Below the pieces are notes generated by a model. The model made no database searches. It had not been told where the DNA came from and saw only the letters and a program-made list of their open reading frames with translations. The position numbers and the translations under genes were made by a program. Positions 41,667-51,592 of a DNA stretch of 64,000 nucleotides are shown here, in pieces. Source of the stretch: CAWBAT01 sp963810905 (GTDB taxonomy: Bacteria; Acidobacteriota; Terriglobia; Versatilivoradales; Versatilivoraceae); contig CAWEPG010000002.1 of assembly GCA_963810905.1 (NCBI GenBank), positions 682,001 through 746,000 on the forward strand, in the 5' to 3' direction. The stretch's first letter is position 1, and the number at the start of each line of letters is the position of its first letter.

Positions 41667-43799
41667 CTACGGGGCCTGAATGACTGCGAGTTTCAAGGGT
41701 TCTACGCAACTCATCATCACCTCGTCTTCTCCGTAATTCTCCCGCAGCCTCCTGCTGATAGGAGCAAAGAATGAATCAATGGCGGCGTAATGAGTCGTGC
41801 TGGAACCTTCGCCTAAGATTCTTTTCAAAATCGACAACGCTTCTGTGAACCTCTTGTCGGACTGATACATCGTGCCACGCCAGGTTCCAATGATCACGAT
41901 CCCTTCCCATCCTGTCTCTTTGCTCCACGATAGGAGTGTGTCCAGGTAGTCCCCCACCAACGTCTCACACATACTTCGAGTGGGTTCCCCATTCAGAGCT
42001 TGCAGGAATCGTTCTCGGGCGCCCCGAATCTTCAACTGAAAGACAAGACTCTTTGCTACGACGATGGGATCGGGGAAGAGCTTTCGTCCCAAGGCTCCGG
42101 GCCTTCCGATCTTGCCATCAATGATGAGAGTTTGAAGATGCCTGAGCAGGTCATCAATCTTATGTGAATCACTTTCTTCCAGCGCTAGAAAACACTCGGT
42201 AATGAAATTTGAATTCTGAGGGTAGAGCTGTTCGGAAAGATCCTGAAGGACTTCGCGCTCGCCCCGATTCTTGTAGTCAAGTTCCCAGGCAGCTGACAAG
42301 AAAAAGAACGTGCGCGGAAGCTGCAGGAGTGGGGTCTGGTTGTTTCCCATGACGCCGCGGAGCTCTGGGAGGTCTTGAACAAAATCAAACGCGCCCCGAA
42401 TGGAATTCAAACTGACTTTTGTTGAGGGGAACGCTGGCTCAAATTCGATGGCGCCATAGGGGAGGAAAACCGTCTTCTCCAATACGCCTTCTTTTTGGCA
42501 GGTATTCAGGTAAGGTGAAAAGCCGGCAATGAGACTCCACGGTTCCGCCAGGTTTTGTTTGAAGTTGCGGATCGTGTCTCCCATAAAAGCAAGGTCGCTT
42601 GCGTCCGGGTTTTGGCTGGTCCAATCATATTGGGAGACCACAGTCTTTGATGGGCTGTAGAACTTATGCCGCCCCCACCCCACCCACATCCAATCGATGA
42701 GCTTGGCCTTATTTCCGTTGACGTGAAACCGGTCCAAGAGAGCTCTAGCTCGCTGGAAGATTTTGACCTGCTCACTTATTGGGCTCTGTGGCCAGCCGCC
42801 TGGATCGGAATCGATCATGCAGTAGCCATCCGCGTTGTTCACAATCCGATAAAACACTTCTAACGGTCCCATGATCTTTTCAAACTGCACAGAATCTGCA
42901 GGATTCATGTCCTTTTGGCATTCGTCCACCCAGTAGAGACGAGTTTTGGGGTCATGAACACCGCAATCCGAAATCGCAATTCGATTCGCGCTATGCATGA
43001 TCCAGACTTCCAGCCCGCGTTGCTTCTGGGCATATTCGACCACCCGACGGACTTCTTGGAGATATAATTCATCTGCTGGAGAAAGAGGAATTGGAATAAT
43101 CTCCATGAACGGCCACAGAAAAAAGAGGTTCCCTTTCTGAAGCCAGGTTAAGTCAATAAAACTTTGCCAGTCCTTTTCTTGCCAGGTGCGAAATGAATAG
43201 GGGTTTTTGAGGGGCCAACCATTTAAGTGGATCCCCCGCAATGTAAACCTGGGCTTGCTGCTAATCTCTAACGGTCCTGTCAGGTAAGGAGAATTTTCCT
43301 CGAATCGGATCCGCTGCATCAATGTTGCAAGCCCACAGTTTGTTCCTCTGGAAGTAAATCCGCTTACTATCACATAGACTTTCCCACCGACCACAACGGA
43401 CATGATTCGAAATCCTTCGTCACCGAATGCTTCCATCCCCGTGATCCCGGGGAGTATCTCGTGCATCGCCGTTCGCCCGACCGCAATGATCACATTGGCT
43501 TCGCGGGCCAATTTCGATTTTATGGAAATGGGATTGGCAGAATTTTCTCCCAGGTACCCGGCGAGGTCCTTGACAGCATGGAGAACGAAAGAGGGTTCAT
43601 CGGGGGCAACAACGATCACGGCTTGGTTCAATGATATTCTTGATCCAGTATTGGGAAGATTTCCTGTGTCGGTGATTCCAGGCAATTGTTTCCCGCCCGA
43701 TTGGCTCTCCATACGGGCGGGAGCCATTAGGGCAACGAGAGGAATGGTCCCCACTTTCTTGATAGCCTCACGCCGGGTTAACTTTTTGAATAAATCCAT
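41667..43799 (-). CDS. Exported alpha-glucuronidase-like / glycoside hydrolase-type protein
   Basis: 710 residues, intact. The N-terminus MDLFKKLTRREAIKKVGTIP carries a twin-arginine signal. Residues ~55-160 (VIVVAPDEPSFVLHAVKDLA, VIIAVGRTAMHEIL) form the alpha/beta N-terminal domain seen in GH67 alpha-glucuronidases and GH20-like enzymes. From about 185 (KPRFTLRGIHLNGWPLKNPY) a TIM-barrel-type region follows with WLQKGNLFFLWPFMEIIP and MIDSDPGGWPQSP. I cannot pick catalytic acids. It probably acts on uronic-acid- or amino-sugar-containing glycans outside the cytoplasm, matching the uronate-type genes downstream. Family assignment is at fold level only. Confidence 0.72.
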   Translation of the reverse strand: MDLFKKLTRREAIKKVGTIPLVALMAPARMESQSGGKQLPGITDTGNLPNTGSRISLNQAVIVVAPDEPSFVLHAVKDLAGYLGENSANPISIKSKLAREANVIIAVGRTAMHEILPGITGMEAFGDEGFRIMSVVVGGKVYVIVSGFTSRGTNCGLATLMQRIRFEENSPYLTGPLEISSKPRFTLRGIHLNGWPLKNPYSFRTWQEKDWQSFIDLTWLQKGNLFFLWPFMEIIPIPLSPADELYLQEVRRVVEYAQKQRGLEVWIMHSANRIAISDCGVHDPKTRLYWVDECQKDMNPADSVQFEKIMGPLEVFYRIVNNADGYCMIDSDPGGWPQSPISEQVKIFQRARALLDRFHVNGNKAKLIDWMWVGWGRHKFYSPSKTVVSQYDWTSQNPDASDLAFMGDTIRNFKQNLAEPWSLIAGFSPYLNTCQKEGVLEKTVFLPYGAIEFEPAFPSTKVSLNSIRGAFDFVQDLPELRGVMGNNQTPLLQLPRTFFFLSAAWELDYKNRGEREVLQDLSEQLYPQNSNFITECFLALEESDSHKIDDLLRHLQTLIIDGKIGRPGALGRKLFPDPIVVAKSLVFQLKIRGARERFLQALNGEPTRSMCETLVGDYLDTLLSWSKETGWEGIVIIGTWRGTMYQSDKRFTEALSILKRILGEGSSTTHYAAIDSFFAPISRRLRENYGEDEVMMSCVEPLKLAVIQAP

Positions 43800-43849
43800 T
43801 TCGGGCCCTCGTGTTCAAACGTAATTGATAAGATTATGGCTACAAGTAG

Positions 43850-44245
43850 TTATGTATGCCATCCGACGCGCTTATTGAATTGGTGATAGACAAAATAGAC
43901 GCTAACGGCTCCTAAGGCCGCAGGGAGCCAGGAAAAAATTAAGATATTCACAACTATTCCGAACAGTAACCAGGTTCTCGTCTCGGGGAGAAACAAAAAC
44001 GCGTAAAGTCGCTCTCCCAAGAAAATTCCTACGACTGCCATCCACCAGCAGCGCGGAGCTGGCAATGTGGCAAGGATGCCAGCCATGAAAATTGCAAGCG
44101 GATAATAAATTCCAGTCGAGTCAAACGGTTCTCTTGCCCCCGTAAGTGGTATCGATAGCCACCAAACTACCGCTCCACAGAACAAACCTGCTAACAGGAC
44201 AATCCACGCTTTCGAGCGGAATAATTTTTTCATCCAAGAGTTCAT
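43850..44245 (-). CDS. Small integral membrane protein
   Basis: 131 residues with about four hydrophobic segments (AWIVLLAGLFCGAVVWWLSI, PLAIFMAGILATLPAPRCWW, WMAVVGIFLGERLYAFLFLP, VNILIFSWLPAALGAVSVYF). No known family. Its ATG overlaps the stop of the preceding SRPBCC-like gene (44242-44245, ATGA), so the two are translationally coupled. Confidence 0.7.
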   Translation of the reverse strand: MNSWMKKLFRSKAWIVLLAGLFCGAVVWWLSIPLTGAREPFDSTGIYYPLAIFMAGILATLPAPRCWWMAVVGIFLGERLYAFLFLPETRTWLLFGIVVNILIFSWLPAALGAVSVYFVYHQFNKRVGWHT

Positions 44246-44706
44246 TTTAGAGGGGACGCTTGAAGATGTTCGTTAAGCCATCCGGTCCAACGCTCCATTT
44301 TCTCTTCAAAAGTTCGCTGAGACATAGCGTTGATCTCTTGATTGCCTCTTTCAGATAAACCTACAAAGCGGTAAACGATATTAACCTCTGTAACATCGGC
44401 GCTCGCTGGGTAGCACCGAACCCCAATTTGGGCAACGTAGCGGTCAGCCTCAACGCGATGATAGACGACGTGAGATGCCTTGAGATCAAGCTCAGAGACG
44501 ACCCAGATGGCACTGCCCAATTCCTCTCGCGTTCGAAATAGCTGGTCCTCTGCCCAATCAATGTTTGGAGGGTAGAGTAGTTCCGGATTCCAATCTGGAA
44601 CCCACAACTTTTCGCCAAGTGGAGAGAAAAGCGGGAAGACCCGAGCAATCGGTGCGGTAAGCCTTATTTGGCCGGTGAGTGTAATCGTGGCGGGAATAAA
44701 AGTCAT
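44242..44706 (-). CDS. SRPBCC (START/Bet v1-like) domain protein
   Basis: 154 residues from ATG 44706, preferred because GGAGGG lies a few bases upstream (the open frame extends to 44859). The start ITLTGQIRLTAPIARVFPLF is typical of the first strand and helix of polyketide-cyclase/SRPBCC folds. WVPDWNPELLYPPN and VVYHRVEADRYVAQIGVRCY form the middle, and a long C-terminal helix (FEEKMERWTGWLNEHLQ) closes the ligand pocket. It probably binds a hydrophobic ligand; the partner is unknown. It lies between an acyl-CoA synthetase gene and a small membrane protein gene, all on the minus strand. Confidence 0.75.
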   Translation of the reverse strand: MTFIPATITLTGQIRLTAPIARVFPLFSPLGEKLWVPDWNPELLYPPNIDWAEDQLFRTREELGSAIWVVSELDLKASHVVYHRVEADRYVAQIGVRCYPASADVTEVNIVYRFVGLSERGNQEINAMSQRTFEEKMERWTGWLNEHLQASPLK

Positions 44707-44855
44707 GATCCCTCCATATCTGTGCTCTTGGTCAGAAAGCCTGGCACGGAACGAAGCCCGTCGGAACGGCTTGTCGAAGTCAAACCGCTCATTGGTTATC
44801 CAATTCCTATGCGCAGTAGCTGCTTCTGCGGAAATTCCTGAAGGCTTCACAGTTT

Positions 44856-46758
44856 TCAATCTTGTAAGAAGTTCCCGTCCTTTTGCTTGATTTGACGGAT
44901 CAGCTCAATGGCCTCGGGGTTGACGAGACTGGAAGTATCTCCCTCTTCTTCACCGACGTAAGCACTGCGAATCATGCGGCGCATCACTTTGGAGTTGCGC
45001 GTTTTCGGGAGATCAGGCACGAAATGAACCCGGCTGGGCTGCATTGGCTTGCCAAGTTCCTGAGCCACCCTTTTCTGGAGTTCGAGGCTTAAATTTTCCG
45101 AAGCGCTATAGCCAGGCGCCAGCACACAGAAGCAAACAATTTCGCTCCCTTTAACAGGATGAGGAACCCCAATGGCAGCAGCTTCACTGACTGCCAGATG
45201 GTCCACGAGCACGGACTCCACTTCAGCGGGTCCCACTCGCCGCCCGGCAATTTTAAGAGTGTCATCCGAGCGGCCCAGGATATACCACATTCCGTCTGAG
45301 TCAACTGCCGCCAAATCACCATGAACCCAAACATTTTTGAACTGTGACCAGTAGGTCTCAAGGTAGCGTTGTTCGTCCTGCCAGAACCCTCGCGTCATTC
45401 CAATCCAGGGCGAGCGAACAACCAATTCACCGACCTCTTCGCGAACGGGCAACCCTTGAGAATCGACCACATCGGCAGCTATCCCCGGGCACGGAGCTGA
45501 GAAAGCGGTGGGTTTCAAAGGAAGAAGTGGATTCCCCATTAGAATTCCTCCACCGACCTCTGTTCCACCCGAGTAATTGATAATCGGACGTTGTCCGCTC
45601 ACCAACTGTCTCGAACAGCCACATCCAGGGATCGGGATTCCAAGGTTCTCCCGTAGAGGCAAACAAATGAATAGAAGAGAGGTTGTGCGCTCTGACCGGT
45701 TCGACGCCATGAGGAATCAAGGACCGTATGAGGGTAGGGGATATTCCCAAAACGCTGATTTTGTGTCGCTCCACCATTGACCACAAGCGGTCAGGCCCCG
45801 GATAATCCAATGCGCCATCGTAGATGAAGCAGGTTGCTCCAAGAATCGTCGCACCAAAAACAAGCCATGGTCCCATCATCCAACCCATATCGGAGTACCA
45901 ATGAACGACGTCGCCCGGCTGAACGTCTGTCCCAAAAGCCATATCCTGCGCGGCTTTTATTGGAAAGCTGCAGTGCGTATGCACAGCTCCCTTGGGTTTT
46001 CCCGTTGTTCCCGAAGTATAAATGAGCATCAGCATATCTTCGGCATCCGTTTGAGCTGGCAACGTATCCTCGCGCTGAGAGGGTATCAGCTCGTGCCACC
46101 AGTGATCCCTTCCCTGCCTCCAACCCACGTCGATTCCGGTGCGTTTCAGGACGATGAGATGCTCCAAAGTAGGAATTTCTTCAGCGGCTTGATCAGCGAC
46201 AAATTTCATCGGAGTCACACGGCCGCGGCGGAAGAAACCATCCGCAGTGAATAGTGCTTTTATTTTTGCGTGTCCCAGGCGCGAGACCAGCGCTCCGGCA
46301 CCATAGCCGGAGAAGAGAGGCAGGCAAACGGCCCCAATCTTTGCGCAGGCCAATAATGCAATGCAGGCTTCCAGGGTCATCGGCATATAGAGGCCGATAA
46401 AATCACCTTTCCCCAGCCCCAGCTCACGCAGAGCATTGGCACATTGATTGACAACTTTGAACAATTCCCCATAAGTAAGCTGGCCTATTTGACCCTCTTC
46501 GCCCTCCCAAATAATGGCCGGGCGGTTTCGTGAATCAGGGTTTGCGATCCATTTGTCAACGCAGTTCTCGACAATATTCAGCTTCCCTCCGACGCACCAG
46601 TCTGGAAATTCAATTCCCCGATTCAGGTTCAGGACTTGTCGATAAGGAGATTGAAACTGGATGTCAAGATATCGGATCACTGAATCGGTAAACCAGGCAA
46701 TATCCTCAACGGATCGTGCGTGGAGTTTCGCAAATGATTCGATTTGATGAAGACTCAT
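44856..46758 (-). CDS. AMP-dependent acyl-CoA synthetase (acetyl/propionyl-CoA synthetase-like), one frameshift
   Basis: About 630 residues once one frame change is bridged. The N-terminal frame (45427-46758) has the acetyl-CoA-synthetase-type start, LTYGELFKVVNQCANALREL and the P-loop LIYTSGTTGKPKGAVH, DVVHWYSDMGWMMGPWLVFG. The C-terminal frame (44856-45710) has IINYSGGTEVGGGIL, WYILGRSDDTLKIAGRRVGP and the C-terminal catalytic-lysine region KTRNSKVMRRMI. The slip is near 45600 (between LFETVG and GQRPII). It activates a short carboxylic acid with ATP and CoA. Length and motifs fit the ACS family rather than long-chain FadD. First gene of a three-gene minus-strand run. Confidence 0.85.
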
Positions 46759-47126
46759 GAATCGTTTCAGGTGGCTTCGCTGAATATATTTAGGGGTAGG
46801 GTTCCAAATAATTTCCCCCCCAAACTGTGATCTTTCTTCATTTCAATCCAACCCCATAAGTCGCGCGTTCGTGACGAATTCTAGAATTCATGTCGGGCAA
46901 AAACGGCAGACCCTGCAGCTCCCTGCTTTTCACCAATGGGACTAAACTCTTGACCATTATTTCCTAACTCGGTCATGCTATCAGCTCTTTAAGTTGTCTG
47001 ATAACTGGATTATTCTCTCTCAGATTGGTTTCATATACCCACATAAAAGTACTGTTCCGGCGCCTGCCGAAGTATGTTCCGTGAGAGCAAAATCACAGTC
47101 GAAGATCTTTACAGGAGAGATGACCT
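46759..47126. other. Divergent intergenic region
   Basis: About 370 bases between the minus-strand acyl-CoA synthetase and the plus-strand TIM-barrel gene. It contains a run of eight C near 46816. No RNA gene or clear promoter could be named. Confidence 0.4.
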
Positions 47127-48243
47127 ATGAAGTCTGGGTTTCAGCGAAGAGAGATGATAAAGGCAATGGGGTCGCTAGCGTTTTTTCCTTTGACGGCATC
47201 GGCATCCGGGGACTCCGACTTGGAGAAATATTCCGAAAGAAGTGACACTCCTAAAATCTGCCTGGAAATGGGATTGGGGCTCCTTGCAACCGGCACTCTC
47301 AACGAGGCAGGGATGCGCAGGGTAAAACAACTTGGCGTTGACCACGTGCTCACGGGCGGGCCCCGCATTCCATGGCAAGAGAGTGAGATCCGATCCATCA
47401 TGGATAGCCTCAAAGCTGGCGGTCTCAGCCTGGGAAACATGATGATTTACGGTTTTCCAAAAACAATTTATGGAAGGACCGGCCGTGACGAAGAGATCGA
47501 AAAGGTGATTCAATCCATCCAAGCAGCTGGCCGAGCTGGCCTGCCGGTCATCGAGTACAACTTCTATGCACACCGCGCTATAGAGGGATACTACGAGGAA
47601 ACTGGAAGGGCTGGGGCCGGTTATACGGCATTCGATTACGACCGGATGAAGGACCTGCCTCCTCTCCCCGAAGAAGGCATCCATAGCCTGGACGAAATGT
47701 GGAAAAATATCACTTATTTTCTTGAAGCGGTTATTCCTGTAGCCGAGAAATCGGGGGTGCGCATGGCATTACACCCCAATGATCCCCCTGCGCCTCTCAG
47801 CCGCGGGTCGCAACAGATCATGGGAAGCCTTGAAGGTTGGAAGAAGCTAATCGCCATCGTCCCGAGCAAATCCAATGGGATCACATTTGATTGTGGGGTT
47901 ACAAAGGAGTTGGGCGCGGACCCCGTCGAGGTCTGCCGCTACTTCGGCAGTCGAGATTGCATCAATCACGTGCATTTCCGGAACGTGCGCGTGCGGGTGC
48001 CAAAAGAGAAGTATACGGAGGTTTTCTTGGACGACGGTGAAGTCAATATGTTTGCAGTGATGCAGGAACTGGTGCGCCAGAAGTACCCACGGCTCGTCTA
48101 TCCTGAGCACCCACGCGCAATTGATTATGACCGCGAGCAACCCAACTTCAAGGTCCTATTATCCAGGGGGAGGCGGATACGCCGGGTTTGCTTACAATGT
48201 GGGTTATACCCGGGCTATGCTTCAGGCAGCCTTGTCGCTTTAA
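47127..48243 (+). CDS. Exported mannonate-dehydratase-like TIM-barrel protein, one frameshift near 3' end
   Basis: About 372 residues when the 3' frame is corrected. A Tat-like signal (MKSGFQRREMIKAMGSLAFF) leads. The barrel shows LGVDHVLTGGPRIPWQESEI, VIEYNFYAHRAIEGYYEETG, GVRMALHPNDPPAPL and FRNVRVRVPKEKYTEVFLDD, strongly reminiscent of UxuA D-mannonate dehydratase, including the metal-site His/Asp-rich motifs. At about 48150 one extra G shifts the frame; the proper C-terminus (YYPGGGGYAGFAYNVGYTRA) reads in the next frame to TAA 48241-48243. UxuA itself is cytoplasmic, so an exported relative may act as an isomerase or epimerase instead. A uronate role fits the neighbours. Confidence 0.78.
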
Positions 48244-48373
48244 GAATCGAGTTGTGACCTCATTCTTGATCGTGCTCTTGAACTAGAGTTCAAATCCTTC
48301 AACGCAGGAAGCCTAGGGGACCTATTCAGAAAGAAAATTCAAAAATATATCAAGGGGAAACTCTGCATTTAGC

Positions 48374-49108
48374 TCAAGGAATTGTGGAGGGAGACGGGAA
48401 GGTTGTTACAATTCGGAATCCATAATCGGAATATTTGAAACTGGGATCCAGACTACTCCGCGCAGCGCAGCGGCTGACTTTGATTCGATGTCGCCAGGAG
48501 CCGCCACGGGAAGCACGGCGCGCGCTCGGCTCCAGATTCGAGGGATTGCGACTGGGTGATCGCTCATAGAATTTTGGATCATACCAGTCCATACACCATT
48601 CATGCACATTGTCTCCAAGGTTAAAGATACCGAACGCATTGGGACTGAATGAACCTACCGGCTGAGGTCTTTCGTCTTGCCAGCCAGTCCGATAAATCTC
48701 AAAACTGTCCGGATCCTCATTTCCCCAGGAATACAACATTCGATCTCGACCGCAACGCGCTGCCCGCTCCCATTCTGCCTCTGTGGGAAGCCGAACCACA
48801 GAATTTGTTTTTGAGGACAGCCATTGACAGTAATCCATAGCTTCAAACCAGTTCACAGCGACAACCGGCTGTCGAGGATGCGTAAATCGCTCTTCAACAG
48901 ACGCTGACGGGATTTCTCTCTTGGTATCGTGAACAAATTCTAAGTATTCCTCATTGGTCACTGCATAGACGCCTATCGCGAAACTGTCAACCCACACTGT
49001 GTGGACCGGCTTCTCATCATCTCTACCCTGATCACATCCCATTTGGAATTTGCCTCCCGGCAGGACCACGACTTCCGGGAGAATGATCGTTGATTCATTC
49101 ATATCCAA
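48374..49108 (-). CDS. Formylglycine-generating-enzyme (FGE-sulfatase/SUMF1) domain protein
   Basis: 244 residues covering a full FGE-sulfatase domain: VVVLPGGKFQMGCDQGRDDE, HTVWVDSFAIGVYAVTNEEY, VVAVNWFEAMDYCQWLSSKT, VRLPTEAEWERAARCGRD, FNLGDNVHEWCMDWYD and SRGGSWRHR. True FGE uses two active-site cysteines near the C-terminus; here cysteines occur at VHEWCMDW and VSRCAARSS, the latter near the canonical CxxxC region but without the first Cys. It may therefore be a non-catalytic or lectin-like relative. No sulfatase gene lies in the window. No signal peptide was seen. Convergent with the mannonate-dehydratase-like gene. Confidence 0.85.
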   Translation of the reverse strand: MDMNESTIILPEVVVLPGGKFQMGCDQGRDDEKPVHTVWVDSFAIGVYAVTNEEYLEFVHDTKREIPSASVEERFTHPRQPVVAVNWFEAMDYCQWLSSKTNSVVRLPTEAEWERAARCGRDRMLYSWGNEDPDSFEIYRTGWQDERPQPVGSFSPNAFGIFNLGDNVHEWCMDWYDPKFYERSPSRNPSNLEPSARRASRGGSWRHRIKVSRCAARSSLDPSFKYSDYGFRIVTTFPSPSTIP

Positions 49109-49340
49109 ACTTCGATCGGCAAAAGAAATACTACCTGCAATTCTTGTGAGGATTGCTTCGAGTTATTGAGATACCCTGTTCCTCAAGTTCATTCCAATTG
49201 ATACTATCGCGTGTCCGGGCTTTACTCTGACAATATTAATATATAAAACATCGTTCAAGTATTAGTAACATATGAGCTGTGTCAAGAGTGTGCGCTAAGG
49301 CCTTGACTTGATATTTCATTAATTCAAAGGAGAAAAACAC

Positions 49341-50192
49341 ATGCCATTAAAACTTGGGCTATGTACGATGATTTACCTGGATTATGCCACGCTCGAAGAT
49401 GCCATCGAGCGCACTGCTAAGTTTGGTTATCAAGGCATCGACATTTGGGCAGATAGTCCTCATCTGGATCCCCTGAGCCGGGACAAAGCATATCGGAAGG
49501 AAATCAAGAAACAGTGCCAGGATCGGGGGTTGGAAATCGTTGCTCTCTCCGTGAACGGGGGAGCTCTCGCACGACGTTACAACTTCTCCTACTGCAAAGA
49601 TTGGGTGCGAAAAGAAACTGTCGACTATTACAAAAAATGTGTGGATTTGGCTGCGGACATCGGATGCCCCGCTATCAACATGATCAGCGGCCACATGATG
49701 GCCGGCACCAACTTTGAACAAGCGTGGCAGTGGAATCGGGAGGGGATGAGTGAAGTCGCAAAGCATGCTGAAAAATCTCGAGTCACTCTCGCCCTTCATA
49801 CCCTGGCGCCCTCGGAGTCCCGTGTGATCGTGACTCTTGACGACAGCTTGAAAATGATGAAAGAGATTAATTCGAAGAGCTGCCGGCTCATGATCGATAC
49901 CGCAGATCAAAACATCACAGACCCCCACCTTTCTGATTCTGTGCGCAAAGTAGCGAAGCATCTCGTTTACGTCCACATCAGTGATAATAGCGGAAGTGGT
50001 GAAGGACTGGTGCACAACGTGCCGGGAAAGGGAACCATTAACTGGCGGATGTTCATCCGTGTCCTCAAAGAGGTGGGTTATAACGGATACCTGACTGCCC
50101 AGCTGAATTGTGGTGTTCCCATAGATCCGGACGCCTGGGTTTGGGAGACCTACGAATACATGTCCAGAATCATCCAGGAATCCAAAGGATGA
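49341..50192 (+). CDS. Sugar phosphate isomerase/epimerase (xylose isomerase-like TIM barrel)
   Basis: 283 residues with a good ribosome site (AAAGGAGAAAAAC before ATG). The AP-endonuclease-2/xylose-isomerase-like fold is indicated by KFGYQGIDIWADSPHLDPLS, GLEIVALSVNGGALARRY, IGCPAINMISGHMMAGTNFE, VTLALHTLAPSESRVI, CRLMIDTADQNI, and VYVHISDNSGSGEGLVHNVP, which place metal-binding Glu/Asp/His residues at the usual strand ends. Cytoplasmic. It probably interconverts keto and aldo or epimeric sugars in the local uronate/sugar-acid pathway. Followed after 126 bases by an aldolase gene on the same strand. Confidence 0.86.
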   Translation: MPLKLGLCTMIYLDYATLEDAIERTAKFGYQGIDIWADSPHLDPLSRDKAYRKEIKKQCQDRGLEIVALSVNGGALARRYNFSYCKDWVRKETVDYYKKCVDLAADIGCPAINMISGHMMAGTNFEQAWQWNREGMSEVAKHAEKSRVTLALHTLAPSESRVIVTLDDSLKMMKEINSKSCRLMIDTADQNITDPHLSDSVRKVAKHLVYVHISDNSGSGEGLVHNVPGKGTINWRMFIRVLKEVGYNGYLTAQLNCGVPIDPDAWVWETYEYMSRIIQESKG

Positions 50193-50318
50193 TTCTTAAA
50201 AGGTAAGGGTCATCACTAGAACAGAAACGACTGGATGCACGAAAGCCGCTCAGAATTTGTGTCTTCTCTTTCTCTTAGAAAAGAATTTAGAGCCATTCTG
50301 CAATAGGAGACTCTCCAT

Positions 50319-51116
50319 ATGGAAAAAGCCAGTTCATTTCTATCCAAGCTCAGCCAAGGACAGGTTTGTATGGGTACAGGGATTAGCTTCAGCGACCCGA
50401 CCATCACGGAAGCGTTGTGTGGGCTCTTGGATTTTGTTTGGATCGACATGGAACACGCCCCGCTCTCTATAGAAACCGTTCAAGCGCATGTGATGGCAAC
50501 CAAAGGAAGCGAGACGACACCTCTCGTCCGGGTCTCCTGGAATGACCCTGTGATCATTAAGCCAGTGCTCGACATCGGGGCAGCCGGAGTCATTGTTCCT
50601 TTGATCCGCACGGCTGACGATGCCCGGCGAGCCGTGGCGGCCTGCCGTTATCCTCCAGAAGGGATCCGGGGTTATGGACCGCGCCGCCCCAGTAACTATG
50701 CACGGCAAGGAGGCACTGCATTTTGTCGGTCAGCCAATGAATCGGTGATCGTGATCGTTCAGATCGAACACATCGATGCAGTCAATAATCTCGATGAGAT
50801 TCTTTCTGTTCAAGGATTGACCGGGATTGTCGTAGGCCCCAATGATCTCTCGGGATCGATGGGGCACATGGGCGAACCGAGGCATCCCGCTGTGCTCAAA
50901 GCAATCGAGACAGTAATCGCTAAAGCTCGTCAGTCAGGGGTTTTCGTCGGCGTCGCTGTTGGGGATGACCCGGAGGTTTTAATGGAATGGGTTGACAAAG
51001 GCATGCAATGGGTTCTGATGGGTTGTGATTTCACCCTGCTCCTCAGAGCAGCTACCCAGGTTTGCCGTCAAGTGCGAGCGCATCACGAAAAAACTCTCCA
51101 GACATTGAAAAAGTAG
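50319..51116 (+). CDS. HpcH/HpaI family class II aldolase
   Basis: 265 residues. The family cleaves 2-keto-3-deoxy sugar acids or 4-hydroxy-2-oxo acids to pyruvate and an aldehyde with a divalent metal. Motifs: FVWIDMEHAPLSIETVQAH (residues ~42-60), PLVRVSWNDPVIIKPVLDIG, GVIVPLIRTADDARRAVAAC, CRYPPEGIRGYGPRRPSNY, MGHMGEPRHPAVLKAIETVI. The catalytic Arg and metal-binding Glu/Asp (VIVQIEHIDAVNN, GPNDLSGSMG) are in place. It follows the sugar isomerase on the same strand and could form the last step of a uronate/deoxy-sugar-acid route with the mannonate-dehydratase-like protein. Confidence 0.87.
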   Translation: MEKASSFLSKLSQGQVCMGTGISFSDPTITEALCGLLDFVWIDMEHAPLSIETVQAHVMATKGSETTPLVRVSWNDPVIIKPVLDIGAAGVIVPLIRTADDARRAVAACRYPPEGIRGYGPRRPSNYARQGGTAFCRSANESVIVIVQIEHIDAVNNLDEILSVQGLTGIVVGPNDLSGSMGHMGEPRHPAVLKAIETVIAKARQSGVFVGVAVGDDPEVLMEWVDKGMQWVLMGCDFTLLLRAATQVCRQVRAHHEKTLQTLKK

Positions 51117-51167
51117 CGGCTCCATCCTGAGATAGATTGTATTCAGACGCATTGAAGAGGAGGATTT

Positions 51168-51592
51168 ATGAAAGATAGTCTTGTCTTACCATTGGCAATT
51201 CTTTGTTGCCTCTCTTTCTTTGTTCTTGTTCAAACTCATGCAGAAGACAAATCATCTACTACACCATCCGGTGGAAAAGTAGTGAAGGTAGGTAACGCGG
51301 CCCCCGCGGACGCAGTGTTAAAGAGTTTGACGTCAGCGCTAAGAAATACGAATTCACTCCGGCTTTAATCGAGGTGCCTGCCAATACGCTTTTGAAGATC
51401 CACCTTAAAGCTATGGATAAAGAGCACGGGTTCGAAATCAAGGGTATCAAAGACAGTTGCGTGAAATTCAGTCCCAGCGAACCCGCGACCATTGAATTTT
51501 ATGCAGACAAGGTTGGAGAGTTTGAGTTTGCCTGTTGTAAATTCTGTGGTCTTGGCCACCCGAAAATGAAGGGCAAACTAGTGGTGAAGTGA
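51168..51592 (+). CDS. Secreted CuA-like cupredoxin, one frameshift
   Basis: About 141 residues with one frame change near 51320. Frame 1 gives the signal LVLPLAILCCLSFFVLVQTH and a linker. Frame 2 continues KEFDVSAKKYEFTPALIEV, then ANTLLKIHLKAMDKEHGFEI and FACCKFCGLGHPKMKGKL. The spacing Cys-x3-Cys-x3-His-x2-Met together with the earlier His (EHGFEI) is the binuclear CuA site of cytochrome oxidase subunit II and nitrous-oxide reductase, but here as a small stand-alone periplasmic protein. It may carry copper or electrons. No oxidase subunit is next to it. The extra adjacent Cys (CC) is unusual. Confidence 0.78.
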
